From Pseudomonas fluorescens (GTDB lineage: Bacteria; Pseudomonadota; Gammaproteobacteria; Pseudomonadales; Pseudomonadaceae): 64,000 nucleotides of DNA. The translations under genes were made by a program, and so were the position numbers. Shown here piece by piece: positions 1 through 8,145 of the stretch; position 1 is the first letter of the stretch; every line of letters starts with the position of its first letter. The DNA is taken from contig LR782234.1 in NCBI GenBank assembly GCA_902825215.1, forward strand, positions 5,287,001 through 5,351,000. The letters are read 5' to 3'. Below the pieces are notes generated by a model. It was not told the DNA's origin. It ran no database searches and worked only from the letters and a program-made list of their open reading frames with translations.

Positions 1-563
1 TCGGCGGCCAGCAGGAAACCGTGGTCGATGTGCGGATTCTCTGCGCCACGCACAAGGACCTCGATGCCGAGGTCGCCGCTGAGCGCTTTCGTCAGGATCT
101 GTATTACCGCCTGAATGTGATCGAGCTGCGTGTGCCATCTCTGCGCGAGCGGCGCGATGACATCGAAGTGCTAGCGGCGCACATGCTCAAGCGCTTGGCC
201 AACGACACTGGCCAGCCAGCTGCGCATCTACACCCGCAGGCGCTGGAAGCACTGAAGAATTACCGCTTTCCCGGCAATGTGCGGGAACTGGAAAACGTTC
301 TTGAACGGGCGCATACCCTGTGCGAGAACCGTACGATCGAGGCCGATGATTTGCGCCTCAGTGAAGGCAACTGCGCGGCGGACGGCGCGATTGCCGATCT
401 GACGCAAATCGACAATCTCGAAGATTATCTGGAGAACGTCGAGCGCAAGCTGATCTTGCAGGCGCTGGAAGAGACACGCTGGAACCGCACGGCGGCGGCG
501 CAGCGCCTGAGTCTTTCGTTTCGGTCGATGCGTTACCGGCTGAAGAAACTGGGGCTGGATTGA
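1..563 (+). CDS. pilR: Type IV pilus sigma-54 response regulator PilR, C-terminal part (start lies outside the window)
   Basis: Open reading frame entering from the left edge and ending at a TGA at 561-563. What is visible is the second half of a sigma-54 AAA+ activator: the region after Walker B (ATHKDL, RFRQDLYYRLNV, PSLRERRDDI), the helical lid with FPGNVRELENV, and a C-terminal Fis-type helix-turn-helix (WNRTAAAQRLSLSFRSMRYRL). In this family the protein is phosphorylated by PilS and activates pilA transcription with RpoN. The assignment to PilR rather than another NtrC-type regulator rests on the C-terminal sequence and on the minor pilin genes next door. The receiver domain and Walker A are outside the window and cannot be checked. 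Confidence 0.88.
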   Translation, partial: GGQQETVVDVRILCATHKDLDAEVAAERFRQDLYYRLNVIELRVPSLRERRDDIEVLAAHMLKRLANDTGQPAAHLHPQALEALKNYRFPGNVRELENVLERAHTLCENRTIEADDLRLSEGNCAADGAIADLTQIDNLEDYLENVERKLILQALEETRWNRTAAAQRLSLSFRSMRYRLKKLGLD

Positions 564-568
564 GGGCC

Positions 569-664
569 CCTTCGCGAGCAGGCTCGCTCCTACACTGGGT
601 CTTTGGTGTGCATGCTTTTTGTGTACAGCAAAGAACATGTAGGAGTGAGCCTGCTCGCGATGAC
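569..664. repeat. REPIN: two inverted REP elements of the gcgagcaggctcgctcc type
   Basis: The left REP reads ttcgcgagcaggctcgctcc and the right one is its inverted copy (aggagtgagcctgctcgcga), separated by a short unrelated spacer. It fills the space between the converging pilR and thiO genes. The same palindrome recurs at least seven more times in this window. Confidence 0.9.
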
Positions 665-692
665 GCCTATCAGACACCGAAGACTTATCAGC

Positions 693-1793
693 TCAAATAC
701 GACCCTCAGGTGCATACGGCGCCGGATCAATAATCGGCGCCCGGCCCAACATCACATCGGCAAACAACTGACACGACGCCGGCGCCAGCACCAACCCGTT
801 ACGGTAATGCCCGCAATTGAGCCACAAGCCATCGAACCCCGGCACCCGGCCGATGTAAGGAACCCCCTCTGGCGAGCCCGGACGCAACCCGGCCCAATGC
901 CCGACCACTTGCGCATCGGCCAGCGCCGGCAACAGCTCGACCGCCGATGCCTTGAGGCTTTCCAGCGCGACGTCGGTGGGCGTCTTGTCGTAGCCTGCGT
1001 GCTCCAGCGTACTGCCGATCAGAATATGCCCGTCGCGACGTGGAATCGCATAACGCCCCTTGGCCAGCACCATGCTCGGCAAAAAATCCGCCGCGCATTT
1101 GTAGAGAATCATCTGCCCTTTGACCGGCTCCACCGGCAGCGTCAGGTTCAAGGTCTTGAGCAAGTCGCCGCTCCACGCCCCCGCAGTCAGTACCACCTGA
1201 TCGCCAGCGATGACGCCACCGGCCGTTTCAACCCCAATCACACGTTCGCCGTCGCGAGCGAAACCGCTGACTTCGCACTGCTCGTGAAAGGTCACGTTGG
1301 GCAACGCCTGCAACGCCGCTTTCAGCGATTTGACCAACCGCGGATTGCGCACATTGGCGACATCGGCCATGTAGATCGAGCGCGAAAAACCGCCGCCCAG
1401 CACCGGCACCGCCTCATGCGCCGCAGAGATATCCACAGAGCGCAGCGGGCGGTTCTCGCGCTCGGCCCACGCCAGTGCCTCAGCTTCGTCATCCAGATCC
1501 AGCCAGTACAGGCCAGTGGTGTGCACTTCTGGATCAACCCCAGTATCGGCAAACAGCCGCGTGCCGAGCTGTGGATAGAAATCCTGCGACCAGTGCGCCA
1601 GCGCGGTGACCGCCGGGCTATAGCGCCACGGGTACAGCGGCGACACGATGCCGCCGCCCGCCCAAGAGGATTCCTGGCCCAGGTTCGAACGATCCAGCAG
1701 CACCACGCTGCGCACTTCGGAGGCGAGATTGTAGGCGGTGAGCAGGCCTATCACCCCGCCACCGACAATCACCACTTGCTGTTGCCTGGTCAT
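693..1793 (-). CDS. thiO: Glycine oxidase ThiO (FAD-dependent)
   Basis: A 366-residue FAD-dependent amine oxidase of the DAO family. The N-terminal dinucleotide fold is clear (VVIVGGGVIGLL, residues 7-18), followed by the SSWAGGGIVSPL segment typical of ThiO and a C-terminal GLRPGSPEGVPYIG block ending in NCGHYRNGLVLAPA. ThiO oxidises glycine to iminoglycine for thiazole synthesis in thiamin biosynthesis. No other thi gene is adjacent. The gene sits between pilR and the minor pilins, as in PAO1 from memory, and is probably transcribed after the pilE terminator from its own promoter. Start ATG at 1793 gives the expected family length. Confidence 0.88.
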   Translation of the reverse strand: MTRQQQVVIVGGGVIGLLTAYNLASEVRSVVLLDRSNLGQESSWAGGGIVSPLYPWRYSPAVTALAHWSQDFYPQLGTRLFADTGVDPEVHTTGLYWLDLDDEAEALAWAERENRPLRSVDISAAHEAVPVLGGGFSRSIYMADVANVRNPRLVKSLKAALQALPNVTFHEQCEVSGFARDGERVIGVETAGGVIAGDQVVLTAGAWSGDLLKTLNLTLPVEPVKGQMILYKCAADFLPSMVLAKGRYAIPRRDGHILIGSTLEHAGYDKTPTDVALESLKASAVELLPALADAQVVGHWAGLRPGSPEGVPYIGRVPGFDGLWLNCGHYRNGLVLAPASCQLFADVMLGRAPIIDPAPYAPEGRI

Positions 1794-1806
1794 GTTTGAT
1801 CCAACC

Positions 1807-1837
1807 GTAAAAAAGACAGTGGGCGCAAAAGGCGCCC
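1807..1837 (-). terminator. Rho-independent terminator after pilE
   Basis: On the minus strand GGGCGC-ctttt-GCGCCC is followed a few bases on by a run of six T (1809-1814). It lies 14 bp past the pilE stop and before thiO, so it likely ends the fimU-pilE operon. Confidence 0.65.
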
Positions 1838-1850
1838 GAAAGAAAGCGCC

Positions 1851-2252
1851 TCAGCGGCCCCAGCAATCCTTGGTGGTCAGCCCGGTGGTCGCGTTGTTCA
1901 TGCTCCTGACACCGGTGTTGGTCAGGGTGAAATCGCCGCACTTGTCAGTGGCCATCGACGTGCCGCTCTTGCGTGTTGCGGTCAGCACAAAGGTCTGGTC
2001 AGTGATCGTCGGCGTGAGGGTATAGAAATCATTGCCGGCACTCAGCCCGGTGACGCCGGTGTAGACATTGTTGCGGGTGTAGAACCGCTCGAGGATCTGC
2101 GCCTGTTCCGAGAGCAGCGATACCACCTCGGCGCGACGGCCCTTTTTCAGGTACTCGGTGTAGCTCGGTGCGGCGATGGTGATGACGATCCCGATGATCG
2201 CAATCACGATCATAATTTCGATCAGGGTGAAACCTCGGTTGGCTGTGCGCAT
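1851..2252 (-). CDS. pilE: Minor type IV pilin PilE
   Basis: A 133-residue pilin-like protein. A short basic leader (MRTANRG) ends at the prepilin peptidase site G-FTLIE, followed by a hydrophobic helix (MIVIAIIGIVITIAAPSY) and a small C-terminal domain with a Cys pair (CGDF and the terminal CWGR) that could form the D-region disulphide. Minor pilins prime pilus assembly at the inner membrane. It is the last gene of the fimU-pilV-pilW-pilX-pilY1-pilE operon, 15 bp after pilY1. The RBS before the ATG is weak (GAGA nine bases upstream), so translation may be coupled to pilY1. Confidence 0.85.
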   Translation of the reverse strand: MRTANRGFTLIEIMIVIAIIGIVITIAAPSYTEYLKKGRRAEVVSLLSEQAQILERFYTRNNVYTGVTGLSAGNDFYTLTPTITDQTFVLTATRKSGTSMATDKCGDFTLTNTGVRSMNNATTGLTTKDCWGR

Positions 2253-2267
2253 GCCTCAAATTCTCGC

Positions 2268-5200
2268 TTACTGGATTTGTCGCCACATGATACGACGGCT
2301 GCCGCCACCGCCCTTTTCCTTGATCATCGTAAGTTTGCCACTTGTATCGCCCGCAACCTTATCCTCAGCATTTTGGGAGATAAAATTTAGGGTCGGAATG
2401 CCGCCGGTGAATACCACACCACTGGAGATAGTGTCATTACCGTCCACGACCCTATCGTTCGTAGTGTCGAGCACCGCATAGTTGAGCATCTTACCGCTGA
2501 ACGCATCGAGTTCGATTAGCTTGCCAGTCCCCAAACTCGAACAAGGATCGGTGGTGTCGACGCTGGCAGTAGTAAAGACGACGCGCCCCAGCACAATGCT
2601 CGCCTGATTGATGACCCGCTCGCCGGTCAGTACGTTGTTATACACCAGCGGCAAATACCAGCCCTTCTCGCCCGGATACGTCGTCTCATTCTGCGTGGTG
2701 GTCACGAACTGCCCGGTGCTGCCGGAGAACGACCCGGTAATCGCCTGCGCCTGCAAGCTGCTGGCGGTAATCTGTCCCGAGCCGCCATCGGCGTCCCATA
2801 CCGAATAGAACGCTTGCAGATCCTTGTTGCTCTTGTCGGCGGTTTCGTTGAATTTGCCGGTGCCGAAGAACACCTGCTTGCCACCCTGCGGGTTATCCGC
2901 CAGCAGCGGTTGCGCGGTGATCGGCTGCGTCGCCCCGCCCGGTGCGGTGAACAACGGTTTGCCGGCAAACGCCACGCCCCAGCTCTCCGGGGCCGTCGTG
3001 CTCAAGTCGAATTTCCACATCCGTCCTTTCAAATCACCACCGTAAGCCGCCTGCACCACGTTCGACGAATTGACCCTTAGCTCCACCGAGGACAGGCCAT
3101 TGGTGGTTTCCGTGTTGTCGATAACGATTTTCCTGATCAACGAGCCATCACGCACATCCAGCACGTACAACGCCGCGACGCCGGAATTGCTGCCGTAGCC
3201 ATTGGCAATGAACGCGGCCCAGCGACCATCGGCCAAGCGTGCCACTTCCGGGCGTGCGTAGGCATAACCCAGATCATTGAATGCGTTGGCCGTGTTGGCA
3301 CTGACCGGCGCACTGACTTCCCACAGCGCACGGATCACGTTGCCCGCCGAAGCATCGAACAATTGCAGCCCGTAGAAGGTTTTACCGCCGGCACCGGTGC
3401 CGCCAATCGCCAGGGTTTTCCATGTGGTGCCGGACTGCACGTCGAACACTCCGACCTGACCGTCCACGAGAAACTTGTGGCTGACGCCGTTGACGTAGTT
3501 GGTGTCGGCGATCAGGCGCAACGACGGCAGCACGCTGGACGGCATGTAGGCATAACGGCGCGTGCCGTTCGCCGGATTGATCACATGGACGAAACCGTCG
3601 TTGGCGTTGACCACCAGACTGCTGTTCATGTTGGCCGCTTTGGTCGCCAGGTAAGTGGTGTAACTGGTATCAGCGGACAGATCGGACGCGGTCTTGTCTG
3701 CAGAGGATGCGAGTACCAGCGGCGAATTGATGATGTCACCGAGCAACACGCTGCGCACTTTGAGCCCGGCCTTGTTGGTGCCTTTGCTCCACTCCACCAG
3801 ATCATTGCCGGTGATGCCGGTAGGCAAGCCCTGATTGAGGGTGGTCTGCTGCGCGGGGGAAAAGTTGCCGAAGGCCAGGGATATCGGCGCGTTGCTCACG
3901 GTGTTCCACGACTGGAAAGTCGGTGCCGTGGCGGACGGTACGATGGTCGTGTCGGTGGTCCATTGCGCATTCGAGGTGTTCACCGTACCGGTCGAGGTAA
4001 AGCCGAACGACTTGATCGTCCCGCGCCAATCCTTGGGATCGTAGGTGGTCTGATAAAAACTGCTGCCGCTGCTCAACGAGCTGCTGCTGGCGACACCGGC
4101 ACCGCCGGAGCCGGCCTTGGAGGTAATGTCGCTCAATGCCGACGATAAGGCCGCGTTGAGTCCGGAACTGTCGGTGGCTTGGTAATACCGGCCCTGCCCA
4201 TAACTGGCGGCGTCGGACAGCATGTCGTTATCGGCAGCAAAACCGACGGTGTAGGTGTTCATGTTCTGCCTGGGAAAATCCACCGCGTTCCAGCTTTTGC
4301 CTGCCGCATCGGTGCCGGTCGAGCGCATGTCGATGTCGAAGGCAAACTTGGCGATGTCATCCAGATACAGCGTGTCGCCCTCCCCGTCACCGTTGAGGTT
4401 GTCGCCGTCATTGTTGACGCCATCCCAGTTCGGCAACCGATTGCCGCCCAAGGGGTCGTTGGTGGGAAAGGTTCGATCGTAGGTCGGCAAGCCGTCGGTA
4501 ATCACCACGCCGTAGTTTTTCTGACAGCGATATTGAATCGGGCTGGTGTAGGTGCTCGGCGTGCCGTTGTAGAAAGGGGCGATGCCGCGCATGTAGCGGG
4601 TGATCTCGTAATAGCTTTCCGCAAGGGGCGTGTTGGCCACCGCGTTCAGACCGTTGATCGAAGAAATCAGCGCGTTGTAGTTGGTATCGGCTTGCGCCTG
4701 GGTCACGCCGCCCGTTACCGGCGACAGATCGGTAATCGCGCGAGGGATGAAACCTCCGTTACCGGGGTTGGTGCTGGTGGCCGGGTTGAACGTCGCCAGC
4801 CCCATGCGCAAGGAACGGTTGCTGCTGACCAGCGCGGTGGAAACGTTGCGCGCGACATTCATCCGGTAATCGTTGGGAATCGCTCCGGTGGTGAAGTCGC
4901 GGGTGCCGGTGCTGATCGCCAGACTGACGATGTAGGAAATGTAATCAGCGGAATAACGGGTGTTCTCGTTACCCACAGGGTCCGGCAGTTTCAGGCACAA
5001 CGGCGCTGGGCTGTTGTTGTAAAACGCATAGGCGCCGCCGGAGCAACCCGAGTTCGGCAGGCTCGAGAGAAACACTAGGTCGCCGGTGATCTGTGGGGCA
5101 TTCAGCGCAGAACACAATCCGAGGAAGGTATTGCACTGCCGCGCCGGTGTGCGGTTGACGCTCGGATCAAACCCGGCGGCATAAATGATGCTGTTCATGC

Positions 5201-5357
5201 TCCCCGAATCGTCGATCAGCAGCATCACGTTCGGCGGCACGGCGGCTGCGCTCAGCAAAGGCGAGTCGGAGGGCGTGAAGGCATAGGCCGGCGAGCTCAG
5301 ATAAAAACTCAGCAGCATGCCGAGCAGCAACATCCGGCAGCGCTCAAAACTTCGCAT
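2268..5357 (-). CDS. pilY1: Type IV pilus tip adhesin/assembly protein PilY1
   Basis: A 1029-residue secreted protein. The signal peptide is about residues 1-26 (ending SSPAYA). The von Willebrand A-like domain begins with the MIDAS motif DDSGS (residues 49-53). The C-terminal half is a PilY1-type beta-propeller (TLAIGGTGAGGKTFYGLQLFD, ANGYGSNSG, VFFGTGKF) and contains a nine-residue calcium loop, DTTNDRVVD, near residues 964-972, like the loop controlling pilus retraction in P. aeruginosa PilY1. The ATG at 5357 is preceded by GGAGAG at good spacing and lies inside the end of pilX (14 bp overlap), so the two are probably translationally coupled. Somewhat shorter than the about 1160 residues of PAO1 PilY1. 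No pilY2-like gene follows. Confidence 0.92.
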   Translation of the reverse strand: MRSFERCRMLLLGMLLSFYLSSPAYAFTPSDSPLLSAAAVPPNVMLLIDDSGSMNSIIYAAGFDPSVNRTPARQCNTFLGLCSALNAPQITGDLVFLSSLPNSGCSGGAYAFYNNSPAPLCLKLPDPVGNENTRYSADYISYIVSLAISTGTRDFTTGAIPNDYRMNVARNVSTALVSSNRSLRMGLATFNPATSTNPGNGGFIPRAITDLSPVTGGVTQAQADTNYNALISSINGLNAVANTPLAESYYEITRYMRGIAPFYNGTPSTYTSPIQYRCQKNYGVVITDGLPTYDRTFPTNDPLGGNRLPNWDGVNNDGDNLNGDGEGDTLYLDDIAKFAFDIDMRSTGTDAAGKSWNAVDFPRQNMNTYTVGFAADNDMLSDAASYGQGRYYQATDSSGLNAALSSALSDITSKAGSGGAGVASSSSLSSGSSFYQTTYDPKDWRGTIKSFGFTSTGTVNTSNAQWTTDTTIVPSATAPTFQSWNTVSNAPISLAFGNFSPAQQTTLNQGLPTGITGNDLVEWSKGTNKAGLKVRSVLLGDIINSPLVLASSADKTASDLSADTSYTTYLATKAANMNSSLVVNANDGFVHVINPANGTRRYAYMPSSVLPSLRLIADTNYVNGVSHKFLVDGQVGVFDVQSGTTWKTLAIGGTGAGGKTFYGLQLFDASAGNVIRALWEVSAPVSANTANAFNDLGYAYARPEVARLADGRWAAFIANGYGSNSGVAALYVLDVRDGSLIRKIVIDNTETTNGLSSVELRVNSSNVVQAAYGGDLKGRMWKFDLSTTAPESWGVAFAGKPLFTAPGGATQPITAQPLLADNPQGGKQVFFGTGKFNETADKSNKDLQAFYSVWDADGGSGQITASSLQAQAITGSFSGSTGQFVTTTQNETTYPGEKGWYLPLVYNNVLTGERVINQASIVLGRVVFTTASVDTTDPCSSLGTGKLIELDAFSGKMLNYAVLDTTNDRVVDGNDTISSGVVFTGGIPTLNFISQNAEDKVAGDTSGKLTMIKEKGGGGSRRIMWRQIQ

Positions 5358-5820
5358 ACACACTCTCCAGCACACTGCGCGAGCTACCGGCGATACCGAC
5401 AGCAGTGACCCGGTACAGGGTCGCCGAGGTGTTGCTCGGCACGTTGACGGCGGTCAATGTCGTGCCGATGTTCTGCACGCCATAAAAGCCGTTGCCCGCA
5501 GCGATCCAGGTCACTCCCGACGTCGAGTTGAGGCCCGCCGCGCTGACCACCGTCGATTCTGCCGGCGGCGCACATTGAGTGCCGCTGCACACCGCCAGCG
5601 AATAACTGTCCAGTTGCACCGCGCTCTCGCCAATCCGCAACGCGGCTTCGGCAGCCTGGAACGACTGGTTGCGCAGGCTGACGCTGCCAGCCATTTTTTC
5701 CTGCAGGTTGGCACTCTGCATCGACGACAGGCCAATCAGAGTCAGTAGCAACAGGAACACCAGACTCACCAGCAACACCATGCCGCGTTGCGCCTGCCGC
5801 TGATGCAGAGAGATCCTCAT
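5344..5820 (-). CDS. pilX: Minor type IV pilin PilX
   Basis: A 158-residue PilX N-terminal domain protein. The leader is RISLHQRQAQRG followed by MVLLVSLVFLLLLTLIGLSSM, with the conserved QSANLQEKMAGS and NQSFQAAEAALR segments of the PilX family. The ATG at 5820 is preferred over an in-frame ATG at 5826 because GAGGGG lies six bases upstream of it but abuts the earlier codon. It starts 10 bp after the pilW stop and overlaps pilY1 by 14 bp. It is thought to form the pilus-tip priming complex with PilV, PilW, FimU, PilE and PilY1. Confidence 0.87.
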   Translation of the reverse strand: MRISLHQRQAQRGMVLLVSLVFLLLLTLIGLSSMQSANLQEKMAGSVSLRNQSFQAAEAALRIGESAVQLDSYSLAVCSGTQCAPPAESTVVSAAGLNSTSGVTWIAAGNGFYGVQNIGTTLTAVNVPSNTSATLYRVTAVGIAGSSRSVLESVYAKF

Positions 5821-5830
5821 GGTCATCCCC

Positions 5831-6544
5831 TCACTGCAAGCGGTTGCGCAAGGCGGCAACCACGTTGAAGGTTTGACTGGCGACCCGATTGTTCGGGTCG
5901 GTGAGGGTCAGGCTCAGGCGCACACTGCGGATGCGCGCGGCATCGCTGGGGTTGGCGCTGTAGGTCGACGCCGCGATATCCGTGGCTGAACTGGCCAGCC
6001 CGAACATCACGTTGAACGCGCTGACGTTATTCACCAGTACCTGTTGCGTCGGGTTGCCGCTGCCGGTGCCCATCAGGATCTGGTTGTTGCTGAAGCTGTA
6101 GACCAGCCGCCGGATCGGGAACGCAATCTGCCCGCTGGCCGCCGCACGCAAGCCGGTATACGCGACTGCGCTGTTGCGGCAATCGGAGAGAACCGTCCAG
6201 GTTGGCGTACCGCCAGCATTGCCGACGTCGGCGGTGACCAGGGTCAGTTTCAGGTTGGCATTGTCCCAACTGATCGGCGCGAGTTGCGCCCCCTTGAAAT
6301 CGCCGGCACTGCTGGAATCGGTGATGGTGCCAAGACAACCGAACATGCCGACCATGCGGATTTCCTGAATCATTTTGCTCAATACGAAGCGCGCGTCTTC
6401 CTGCATCGCGGCGGCGCTGTTCTGGCTGACGTAGGTGTTTTTTGCGGCGATGAAAATCTGCACCACGCCGAGTACCACGATCAAACCCAGCGCCAGGGCG
6501 ACCAGCAATTCGATCAGGCCGAAACCCTGTTGCTGACGCTTCAT
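5831..6544 (-). CDS. pilW: Minor type IV pilin PilW
   Basis: A 237-residue prepilin-like protein with leader MKRQQQG, cleavage before FGLIELLVALALG and the family segment SAAAMQEDARFVLSKMIQEIRM. The open frame continues upstream through pilV, but the start is the ATG at 6542-6544, which overlaps the pilV stop as ATGA. This is the normal coupling between neighbouring genes in this operon. Cysteines at GCLGT and SDCRN may pair. Role: minor pilin in the tip complex. Confidence 0.87.
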   Translation of the reverse strand: MKRQQQGFGLIELLVALALGLIVVLGVVQIFIAAKNTYVSQNSAAAMQEDARFVLSKMIQEIRMVGMFGCLGTITDSSSAGDFKGAQLAPISWDNANLKLTLVTADVGNAGGTPTWTVLSDCRNSAVAYTGLRAAASGQIAFPIRRLVYSFSNNQILMGTGSGNPTQQVLVNNVSAFNVMFGLASSATDIAASTYSANPSDAARIRSVRLSLTLTDPNNRVASQTFNVVAALRNRLQ

Positions 6545-6990
6545 GGCGACACCACCGGATCGACCGCCGCGCGGCTGCTGAGGACGAAGCTGCGCGCAGC
6601 ACTCGCGGTGTTGGCTGCCCGTGCGTCGTTCCAGGTGATGGTGATGGTGTACACGCGCTGATTGCGGGTGATGCTGCCGGTGGCAGTCGGGCCACCGAAA
6701 TTGGCGATGTTGGTGGTGAAATCGTAGAGGTCCTGATCCCGCGCGACCGAAAGATTGCCCGAGGTCGGCGGCGTGGCGGTGTAATCGGCGGCGGAATTGG
6801 CGCGGATGCGGTCCATCATGTCGTAGGCGATGAAACTGGCCTGGCTGGTCATCCGCGAGCTGTCGATGTACTTCAGCGCATTGAGTTGCACTGCCGCCGC
6901 GCCAAGCAAGCCGACCGTGAGAATCAGCAACGCGACCAGCACCTCGATCAGCGTCATCCCTCGCTGCGTCCGTTGACTCCCTGCCCTCAT
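6541..6990 (-). CDS. pilV: Minor type IV pilin PilV
   Basis: A 149-residue minor pilin. Leader MRAGSQRTQRG, then MTLIEVLVALLILTVGLLGAAAVQL and the PilV segment SRMTSQASFIAYDMMDRIRAN. The ATG at 6988-6990 overlaps the fimU stop as ATGA, so the longer in-frame extension to 7029 is not used. The C-terminal part is short and low in cysteine. Confidence 0.86.
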   Translation of the reverse strand: MRAGSQRTQRGMTLIEVLVALLILTVGLLGAAAVQLNALKYIDSSRMTSQASFIAYDMMDRIRANSAADYTATPPTSGNLSVARDQDLYDFTTNIANFGGPTATGSITRNQRVYTITITWNDARAANTASAARSFVLSSRAAVDPVVSP

Positions 6991-7460
6991 CCGCAATTCC
7001 CACCCAATTGAATTCGTCCGTTCAGACACACGTTCAGCGTCCTGCTTTGCGTACCCAGCGTGTAACTGATGACCACCGCCGTCGACGGTGCCGCCAGACC
7101 GCCGAGATTATTGAAATCCAGTGCGGTCACTCCTGAGGGTAGCGTCAGAGTCGCGCCGCTGCTCATCGCTGGAACAACCCGCAATACATTGGCCGGATTG
7201 CCAGTACTGTCGTAGACCGCCAGCTCACCGGTCCAGACGCTACCGCCAGCCGTTGGCCGCAAACGGGTGGTGACACCGCGGTTGATCGCCTCAAGGCGGG
7301 CAAAGTTGATCGCTCGTTGCAAGTCACCCATTTCGGTATCGGCTTTGCTGCCCTGGATCGAACGGGTAAAGGCCGGGACCGCCAAAGTGATCAGGACCAG
7401 AAACACGGCGATCGCCACGAGCAACTCGATCAGCGTGAAACCTTTTGTACGAAGATCCAT
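6987..7460 (-). CDS. fimU: Minor pilin FimU (GspH/FimT family), first gene of the minor pilin operon
   Basis: A 157-residue type II pseudopilin-like protein with leader MDLRTKG and G-FTLIELLVAIAVFLVLITLAVPAF, then the GspH domain (DLQRAINFARLEAINRG) and a terminal Cys pair (NVCLNG, GGNCG). The ATG at 7460 has GGAGGG five bases upstream. Upstream extensions of the frame have no RBS. The operon promoter should lie in 7461-7590, shared with the divergent fimT. It matches FimU by position and length. FimU and FimT are hard to separate by sequence alone. Confidence 0.8.
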   Translation of the reverse strand: MDLRTKGFTLIELLVAIAVFLVLITLAVPAFTRSIQGSKADTEMGDLQRAINFARLEAINRGVTTRLRPTAGGSVWTGELAVYDSTGNPANVLRVVPAMSSGATLTLPSGVTALDFNNLGGLAAPSTAVVISYTLGTQSRTLNVCLNGRIQLGGNCG

Positions 7461-7590
7461 CGATGCCCTCCGTTGCCGTCGGCTATACCTGCTTCTACAC
7501 GCTAGAACATTCAGCCGACCTGTGTCGGTTGATTTGCCCTGCCCGGCGCACGGAGCGCGCCATCCATCACGTTCCACGGAGGGAGTCTTC

Positions 7591-8145
7591 ATGTCTCAAC
7601 ACGGTTTCAGCCTGATCGAATTGCTTATGGGACTGGCGATCGGCGCAATTGTTCTGCTGCTGGTCAGCCCCGCGCTTGCCAGCCTTAAAGAGTCGAGCCA
7701 CCGCGAGCTGGCGGCGCAATCCTTGTTCGAGGGCATCCGCAACGCCCGCAGCCTGGCCATCACGCGTAATCAGAGTGTGGTGATCCATGGGATCAATGGC
7801 GACTGGAGTCAGGGTTGGCGGATCATTCTCGACATCAGTGGCAAGGGCGCCAAAGACGTCAGCAATCCGCTGCTGGTGGAACAGGCAAGTGCCATGCAGG
7901 TGCCGATTGTCGGCAATTGGGCGGTGAGTCGTTACGTGCGCTTCAGCAGTCTGGGGCAACCGCTGATGCCCGGGCGGGCCTTTCAGGCAGGGACATTACA
8001 TGTCTGCTCGGTGCGCGAGCCGGTCAGCCAGCAGCAGATCGTGCTGGCCGCGACCGGTCGCGTGCGCCTGAGCCGCGCAAAGTCGGAACAGGCCTTGTGT
8101 CAGCAAGCCGAGCGGGTCAGATCGAACGCACGCGCAACTCTTTAG
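7591..8145 (+). CDS. fimT: FimT-type pseudopilin (GspH family), divergent from the minor pilin operon
   Basis: A 184-residue prepilin-like protein: leader MSQHG, G-FSLIELLMGLAIGAIVLLLVSPAL, then a GspH domain with SLFEGIRNARSLAITRNQSVVIHG. The C-terminus is basic and contains GRVR (about residues 156-159) followed by LSRAKSEQALCQQ; a GRxR motif in this tail has been linked to DNA binding in FimT proteins that take up DNA during transformation. The ATG at 7591 has ACGGAGGGAG upstream. The last 29 bp overlap the 3' end of ispH on the other strand. In PAO1, from memory, fimT is next to pilR and in the same direction as fimU, so the arrangement here differs. Confidence 0.75.
   Translation: MSQHGFSLIELLMGLAIGAIVLLLVSPALASLKESSHRELAAQSLFEGIRNARSLAITRNQSVVIHGINGDWSQGWRIILDISGKGAKDVSNPLLVEQASAMQVPIVGNWAVSRYVRFSSLGQPLMPGRAFQAGTLHVCSVREPVSQQQIVLAATGRVRLSRAKSEQALCQQAERVRSNARATL

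Noticed and set aside
3363..5078. Two long plus-strand frames opposite pilY1
   Set aside because: Composition follows the complement of pilY1; no RBS or recognised domain.
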